DNA of 64,000 nucleotides from Vesta saturnalis. Its lineage: Eukaryota > Arthropoda > Insecta > Coleoptera > Lampyridae. The position numbers and the translations under genes were made by a program. Below are positions 57,319 through 64,000 of the stretch, in pieces; position 1 is the stretch's first letter, and the number at the start of each line of letters is the position of its first letter. The stretch is taken from contig JARFJB010001962.1 of the NCBI GenBank assembly GCA_036346205.1, positions 186,001-250,000 of the forward strand, written 5' to 3'. Under the pieces are notes generated by a model. That model did no database searches and had not been told where the DNA came from. It saw only the letters and a list, made by a program, of their open reading frames with translations.

Positions 57319-58335
57319 AATAAGGGTGCATCATTTAATTCAAGGTACGCAGCTTGGGAGTATCGGAGAAGATTTCCAAATAGACGACAACCTCATCATT
57401 CCGTTTGTGTGAGTATCCATCGTCGATTTGTTCACCAGGGTTTGAAAAATGTACATGGGGGCCGACAGAACAACCATGGACGAGATAGAATTGGAAAGGG
57501 TATATTGCGTGAATTTAATAGGAACCCCACGACAAGTACTCGACGTACTGCTGTTGCTCTTGGTATTTCCCAAAGTAAAGTTTCCCGGGTTTTAAAACGG
57601 GATCACAGACGCCCATATCATTTTCAACCTGTTCATGGTTTATGTCCAGGTGACGACGAACGAAGACTTAATTATTGTAGGTGGGTTCTTAACTCCATTC
57701 AAAATAATAGAGATTTCTTATCCAACTTACTGTGGACTGATGAATCCTGTTTTACTCGTCGTGGTATCGTAAACTTTCACTATCTGCATATATGGGCACA
57801 TGAAAACCCACATGCCATTCGACCAAGAAGTTTTCAACATGAATTTAGTACAAATGTCTGGATTGGAATTTACGGCAACCACGTGTTTGGACCTTATTTC
57901 TTGCCACAACGTGTAAATTCAGAAAATGTCCTACAATTTTTAGAAGAAGAACATGTTAATATGTGGGAAGACATTCCTTTGAATTTAAGAGGACATTCTT
58001 GGTTTCAGCTTGATGGATATCCGGCCCATTATGGCAGAAATGTAAGAAATTGGCTAAACAATAACTACCCGGGGAGGTGGATAGGTCGTGGAAGTCCAGT
58101 GGCGTCGCCTCCTAGATCCCCCGATTTAACGCCACTTTACTTTTTTGTATGGGAATTCATGAAGGAAAAAGTGTATACCACTCCGGTTAATACACTTGAA
58201 GAACTTCACAATCGCATCAGAGATGCTTGTAATGAAATAAGGATGCATCATTTAATTAACTTAAGACGTTCTATTGTACGTCGCTGTGAAATGTGTATTG
58301 AAAAGAACGGTTTACATTTTGAACAAAGTGTCTAA
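57319..58335 (+). pseudogene. Tc1/mariner transposase, right arm, N-terminus replaced
   Basis: The frame is open from 57319. From 57343 it reads RYAAWEYRRRFPNRRQPHHS, then STRRTAVALGISQSKVSRVL (helix-turn-helix), FLSNLLWTDESCFTRRG (first Asp), the HIWAHENPHAIRPRSFQ motif, WFQLDGYPAHYGRN (second Asp), SPPRSPDLTPLYFFVWEFMK (third Asp), and the stop at 58333-58335. The spacing between the second and third Asp is 36 residues, so a DD36D-type core by my count. The first 20 or so residues (MAFTF...) are missing. The bases 57311-57342 instead match the C-terminal coding stretch near 58230, so the 5' end is a rearrangement junction. The catalytic domain looks intact over 300 codons, the best-preserved frame in the window. 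Confidence 0.88.
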
Positions 58336-59278
58336 TTTTATTATACTAGTGTTATTGTTATTTATTTATAAATCGTTATTGCTAAGAATTCTTATTAATT
58401 TCACAATTATTAATTAAGTATTCTTACAATAATAAATAAGGATTGTTAAAATTAGTGTACTAAACAGATTTCAATTTACAAAAGTCTTGTATTTGAGTAT
58501 GGCTTGATACAATGGCGGCTCTTTAATGAGAGCAAGTGAGCAGCGGTCTATAACTTATTAGAATCTCACTTAAAAACTACATACATGTTTATGGCGAAAT
58601 TGATACATACATAATTATACAGAAAGTATTGACCGCATAACAATAATAATTATGCATTTCTTTTTATACGAGGATAATAACAATGGATACTAAAAAAAAC
58701 CGATAACCTACCTATTTATAAATGAAAATGTATTTGAAATTTTAAAGAAACGATCGTTAGGTACTAAAATGGCTCTAAATGTTTTATTATATCTTTTTTA
58801 TTAAAAACTTTATATTCAATTATTCACATAAAGCACATTACTTAACTTAGTACCACATCAAACACTAAAAATCAAAATAACTCGGAAACGCACAGGAATT
58901 TCGAAACAAAAGAAGGTACATTATTTTTGTTAAACTGTATGTAGATAATGAAAATAACAGTATTTTTAAAAAATAGTCATTGGCGTAGAAGTTCTGTTTA
59001 TGAAAGGGGTTGAGCACCCCCTCCACTCCGCCACTGTGCAAGTTTGTGAACATTCTTATCGCTTGTTTTATGCCTCTTAATTAATAGACATTATCCCCCC
59101 AACATGAAAAAATCTAAGCATTCGTTTATGAGTTATAATGAAAATTTGAGAAAAAAAAATTATATTCAACACCCTGTATCTCGGAAACTAAGCCTTCTAC
59201 GACATATGTTTATAGGAACTTTTCTTTTTAGAAACATGTGTTCTATGTCCTGTTAAAGTTTGTCTACAAAACTGACTC

Positions 59279-59405
<127 letters not shown>

Positions 59406-59414
59406 TATATACTC

Positions 59415-59860
59415 GAAAATTTTACGCCGTTCCAGTTTCCATCAAAAAAATATGGACCAATCACATGGTCTCTTACAATTCGCCCAAACACATTGAGGCT
59501 CCACCGATTTTGGCGGTCAAACACAAGTATATCAAGTTATTGTGGAAAGTTGATTCGTCGGAAAATATGACAAATTTAAAGACTCCATACACAGAAATCC
59601 AACCTCCGTTGAAAGTCTCATCGAGATAAATTCTGATGAACTCATTGTCCTCATTATCTACAACATACTTTGGTTCTTCTAGAATACACTACCAGTTTCA
59701 TAAAAAGTTTGTAGCAGTTCTTCAAAAGCTATTTTGTCTGAATCGAGTCTGGTCGATCGAGATACCTTTCTACGTATACCCTTGACGCTAACAAACAATT
59801 TCTGAAACATTCACCAACGGTAAACGACATATCTACTATTTCTTCTTGAGAATACTTCAT
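59415..59860 (-). pseudogene. Tc1/mariner-superfamily transposase fragment
   Basis: Minus strand: ATG near 59860 starts MKYSQEEIVDMSFTVGECFR, NCLLASRVYVERYLDRPDS. After a frameshift comes FEELLQTFYETGSVF. Later FSDESTFHNN (first Asp) and NRWSLNVFGRIVRDHVIGPY with FFDGNWNGVKF appear before the sequence ends at the TA tract. The helix-turn-helix region between them and the whole second half are missing. It belongs to the same superfamily as the 52.6 kb copy but a different subfamily from the palindrome. Confidence 0.75.
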
Positions 59861-60138
59861 TTTTTTAGTCTTAAAGGATGATAGGCACTATTGAAAATAC
59901 AGTAAGAATTTTGACAGTATTTGACCGAACACTAAAGTTAAGGACAGCCGCCAACTAGAGGAATCAAACAATATCTTACTTTTAAAAGCATTACCTACTA
60001 GAATGTAACCAAACAAAAAAATTCCATAGAAATTTTAGAGAAAAATCTCAATAACTTTTTAATCATTAATTTTAGACATATGCATTACTCATATTTCTTG
60101 ATAGAAAATGTAAAGTTATTTCACATAAATAAAAATTA

Positions 60139-60511
60139 TACAAGGTGGTTCATTTAAGTTCAGCGAGTTTTCGATGTTTGAAAAATATAAACCAAGAATC
60201 CTTTTCCTAAACACCCTGTACTAAATATCGAAATCTTACCCAGTGCAAATTCAAGCCTTAAAGGTGAGAATAAATCGATATAAATTTGTGTTACTCAAAG
60301 TAAGAGGTTTTCGCGTTTTTAGTTCTTGTACAAGTTAAATATTTTTCTTAAAATCACAATTTTCTCAAAATTCGTAAGCGATAGGTACAGAGAACGTTGA
60401 ATAATGTTGGCTTAATTTTTAACGTATAATTTAAAAATGGCAAAATGCAGGGCGTTGTATTAAAACAAAACTAGCTTTGATAGATTACAATTTTCTGAAC
60501 CACCCTTTATA
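60139..60511. mobile_element. MITE candidate, about 370 bp
   Basis: The left end TATACAAGGTGGTTCA and right end TGAACCACCCTTTATA form an inverted repeat of about 14 bases with one or two mismatches, flanked by TA. An internal ACACCCTGTA word lies near 60210. There is no coding frame. It is probably a Tc1/mariner-derived MITE. Confidence 0.5.
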
Positions 60512-60519
60512 ATTTAAAA

Positions 60520-63500
60520 AAATATTCCTTATCAATTTACCTATGTCTCCAAAAAATTAAGGTGATATCTCGTACCGTTTAGGCACAAGAGACGGAGGGA
60601 ATAGTCGTGATTCACCCTAGTAGTAGCTGAGAGAAGGATTAAACCACCTCTTGAACCCCTCAATAAATTTGCTATAAGGATGATAACACAATCATAAGAT
60701 TCTTTAAGGTTAACACTTTTCCATAATCTTCATTTGAAGATTTTTCTAAAAACTTTGTATTTCGTATAGTGAATAGTTTCGAAGCGAAAAAGGTTTTGTC
60801 AATACTCGTAATCGATTTAATTTTAAATTACGTTGTATCCTATCTGCATCACTGAACACTTATTGTAAGAAAAGCTTTATGTTTGTGCCAACGGTCAAAT
60901 GAATTTTGTAAATAATAAAACCTACACTAATAATATCGATTCTCATTGTTTCAGAAAACATTTTTGTCCGTCGAAACTATGCCAAATACGATAAATGAAA
61001 ACGACGAATAAGTTTTCCCCTTAAAATAATCTTTAGAATCGTATCATAATAATTATTAAAGTTTTGAATAAATTATGAAAGGAGTGGAGGTTGTTTTAAC
61101 ACTTCTCCAATTTTCATTGGGTTGCTTTGGTTACTAAAGGTAGTGGCAATCGTTGACGTACTCAAATGTAAAATTTTATTAAGTTGGTTCACGCGTTTCT
61201 AAACAGTATACAATGTGAGATTATTTTGACGCACTGGGTATATGCAGTCTTGTGTTGTGCATAGAAGGTATATTGGATGGTAAATAAACGTCAATTGGCA
61301 CGAGAACATTTATTTTTGTATGTACACAATGTAAATTAGTGTAAATGCTACGCCACTGGAATTTTAGTAAAACGTTGTGTATCATGTACAAGAGTATTTG
61401 AATGTAAAGATTTTTAAGTTGAAAGTATAGGATTTGATTGAGAAACAAAGTTTTGGTAACATCCCTATTGAAACGATAATGGTTAAATGACACTGTACGT
61501 TGAAGAATGCGGTGTTAAAATTGTTGTGACTCAATTTACGCTAACGAAACTTGTTGTTTTTTTTGTGTTCAAGTCAAGTGAAATTAACGATAGATTGTTT
61601 GATTTTTCTAAGCTGTAGTGGTTTTCGAGTTTAACTTTTCGTATTGCCATTTAGATTTGATTTCTGAAATTGACAATTACATATTTTGTGGATTAATTAA
61701 TTGGAAATAGGAAATTTTAAAGTTCAATTTAAATTAATTTTCCTGTGAATTTTTATAAAAGGTTTCGTTAAAATAAAGTGTATTTAAATTGTAGGATGAG
61801 ATCATTCCTTGATTTGCTTGTTTAAGCAGGGGATGTTGATGTTAATTTTATTTATCGCGTAATTGACGCCGTTTTTCTGACGTAGTACAGTATGTCAATC
61901 CTTTAGTGTTAAATAATTATCGTTATCGTTTAAGGAATAAATCTGTGGACGACAATTTGCACTTGAGTCGTACACGCCGCAGAGTCAGCAGTTTTATCAT
62001 CTTGAGAAATATGGTGCAATATTATGGAGAGGGGAAGAAGCTGTTTTTGTTTGCGCGGTTAATTTTCGCGGGGTACTCCGACCTGACTTTGGTGAGTAAG
62101 AGATGTGATCTGTGAACTTGGGGGCGTGCCCTTTTCGAATACCTGGAGAACCGAACTTGTGGATAAATTGTTTGCAACTAAAAGCATCTGTTTGGTGAAT
62201 ATTTGCGCAGACGTTCATCCCTCCTGGATATTTATTTTGAAGTTACGGACCGTGGGGTCAATTAACGAACATTTTACTAAGTGATGTGTTTATTTAAGTG
62301 CATCTTAGTGGTGGATCGTGGTCGCGCTTAAGACGGATTTATATTACCGAATGAAACCATTGTGAAGCCACAACTAAAGTAACCGTAAAAAAAAGTGCCT
62401 GAAAAGAGCAAATGTTTTAATTTTTAGTATTACGCGTTAAAAGATATCTTACCATCAAATTAATGGCACTTTTCACTAAATTTAGGGAAAACACAAAAAT
62501 ACTTTCTGCTTCTCTTAACCTTCATCAGGAAGTGAAAAAAATGGAGGCTTAGGAAGTAGATGATAATGTAGTTGTGCGCGAATAAAATGATCAGAAAAAG
62601 TAATTTGTGGAAGTGGAAGTATAAACCTTTAAAAAATATATACCCTTAAGAAGATATGCACTTAAGTTACACTAAAATGTAAATTAAGTTGCCTACCTCA
62701 TACCTATATTTCAATAATTAAAAACTTTTTTCTTATATTTACAACTAAACGAATGAAAGACCTTAAATTAAGGTATATTTTAATACAACTTAAAAAGGGT
62801 TGTTACATGGTATTTTGTTTTTTTTTTATTATTTAATTAAATGTACTGCAAATTTATGTATATGAAAATTTCACTTGGTAAAATTGATTTTGAGTGACCC
62901 ATTTGGTTACGTAATATTTTGAATTTTAACCATATTTTGGTAATTTCATTTCTGTAATTTAAAATTAAAATCTGGTAAGCTGACAAGGTTGACCTATTTA
63001 TACTCGCGTATTCTCGAATTTAAGATTTTAAATTGAACTGTAAGCAGTGTAAATGTATGTATTTTCTCCTGACCAGTGAAAGCAATATTTTACGAAGAGT
63101 AGTAATTTTATTATTCAAACTAAGGAATTAATTGAGAGCTAGATTTTGATTTCAATTTTGTTGATTCATTTTAAAAGTAACCATCGGCAATTTCCTATAA
63201 TCGAACAATGTCATACAGTTTTTTTTTTTTTGAGTTTAATTAAATATTTCGTGTGGATTAACATAACCGATTAGAGGAATTTTAAATGACGTTTATCTAG
63301 TTGATGTCTAATTTAGTTTGGAGTTCAATTGATGACAGAGCTTTGGAGATGAGTAGTATTTAAATTTGTGTTAATAAGATTTAAGCATAACATTTAACGT
63401 TCATTATTTTTTTTATTGTGTTTGAGTTATTTTGTTCACAAACGTTGGGGGTAACGTAACGAAATATAACGTTAAAGAAGTCATTGAAACCTAACAGCTG

Positions 63501-63790
63501 ATTTGCGCACACGCTGCTTTAGTATTTGGTCGCGTGTGGATATTTTAAGATTTGTTCTAGAGCTAAAGTTTCAAAGCATCTCCGACGTGCACCTGGAGGT
63601 AGCCAACGTAAGGTAAGTGAGATCTTTTGACTGTTGAATGCTGATTTATATACGTGTGCCCAGGTGTATTCTTACCGATATCGTCTTAATAACAGTCTGG
63701 CGTCCGTTACTTGACTTTATTCTAATTACGACGCAACTTTATTTGCGACTTTCGACAATACGACTAACCACCTTCAGTACTTTTAAATTC
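60520..63790. other. No recognisable gene
   Basis: The sequence 61.9-62.3 kb and 63.5-63.8 kb is richer in GC and CpG than the rest, and AAGGTAAGT at about 63609 is a strong splice-donor match. This could be a 5' non-coding exon region of a host gene, but no coding exon or acceptor supports it. Confidence 0.4.
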
Positions 63791-63796
63791 AAAAAT

Positions 63797-63958
63797 ACGC
63801 CCACGCCCTCTGTCCCACCGAGTTAGTCTGGTGCACTCTAATTATCTGTTACCTGCCGTTTTAGTTTCATTGTCGACACGCCCACGCCCTCTGTCCCACC
63901 CAGCTAGTCCGGTGCACTCTAATTATCTGTTATCTGCCGTTTTAGTTTCATTGTCGAC
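63797..63958. repeat. Tandem repeat, 81 bp x 2
   Basis: The unit starting ACGCCCACGCCCTCTGTCCC at 63797 repeats at 63878 with about four substitutions. It contains GGTGCACTCTAATTATCTG. It is C/T-rich and non-coding, and may continue as a longer array beyond the window only in part, since the third unit is not visible. Confidence 0.9.
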
Positions 63959-64000
63959 CGTAACACCTTTCTATCCTTTTTATTTCTATCTCTTTAAGAT

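Noticed and set aside
61906..62115. 69-codon frame at 61.9 kb
   Set aside because: No family motif, no codon bias signal, and no splice context.

Overview
The window looks like a transposon-dense, AT-rich intergenic region (or large intron) of an arthropod nuclear genome, most likely an insect. The evidence is the mix of element families: Penelope-like elements (PLEs), jockey-like LINEs, several Tc1/mariner-type transposases, PIF/Harbinger and MADF genes, a THAP-DDE plus YqaJ pair, tRNA-derived SINEs, many long (TA)n tracts, and 50-60 bp spliceosomal introns. The species cannot be named from sequence alone. I see no convincing single-copy host gene, rRNA, CRISPR array or prokaryotic feature. 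Almost every coding signal is mobile-element protein, and most copies carry stops or frameshifts.

Layout. 2.1-7.8 kb: PLE copies in tandem and inverted order, between two clusters of a GGACGC motif. 8.7-10.8 kb: a decayed gene with a DUF7869-like region and an intact first intron. 11.2 kb: a hammerhead-like core. 13.1 kb: a small hairpin MITE. 13.6-14.4 kb: a HARBI1-type transposase. 15.2-16.7 kb: a Tc1/mariner/IS630-like transposase with three tiny introns. 17.1-17.5 kb: a tRNA-like SINE and a palindrome. 17.9-20.2 kb: a four-exon MADF-domain gene on the minus strand. 23.0-24.8 kb: another PLE. 25.2-26.7 kb: a jockey-like LINE. 27.7-33.8 kb: a nearly perfect 3 kb tandem duplication containing a long-TIR MITE. 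35.6-37.8 kb: a CA-rich repeat, a PLE and an acidic ORF. 39.2-39.5 kb: a GC-rich patch of CAAGGYCA motifs. 40.6-41.0 kb: a tRNA-derived SINE. 41.9-44.7 kb: a Tc1 transposase interrupted by a 1.9 kb long-TIR element that carries a CXC-type gene fragment. 45.2-51.7 kb: a PLE split by a two-gene transposon (SWIM + YqaJ on plus, THAP + DDE on minus) that was itself hit by a LINE and a SINE. 52.6-53.6 kb: a decayed Tc1/mariner copy. 55.7-59.3 kb: a 3.6 kb inverted-dimer Tc1/mariner element bounded by (TA)n. 59.4-59.9 kb: a third Tc1/mariner fragment. 60-64 kb: one MITE, an 81 bp tandem repeat and otherwise unassigned sequence.

The most informative systems are (1) the SWIM/YqaJ plus THAP/DDE transposon, which resembles what I recall of ISL2EU-type elements; (2) the 3-bp-TSD element that interrupts Tc1, which ties an orphan CXC-type protein domain to a defined transposon; (3) the palindromic Tc1/mariner element, whose two arms carry complementary defects; and (4) hammerhead-like catalytic cores at or near PLE ends. 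Order of insertion can be read in several places: PLE, then the YqaJ transposon, then LINE and SINE; and Tc1, then the CXC element. Family assignments come from motif recognition by eye, not from database searches.
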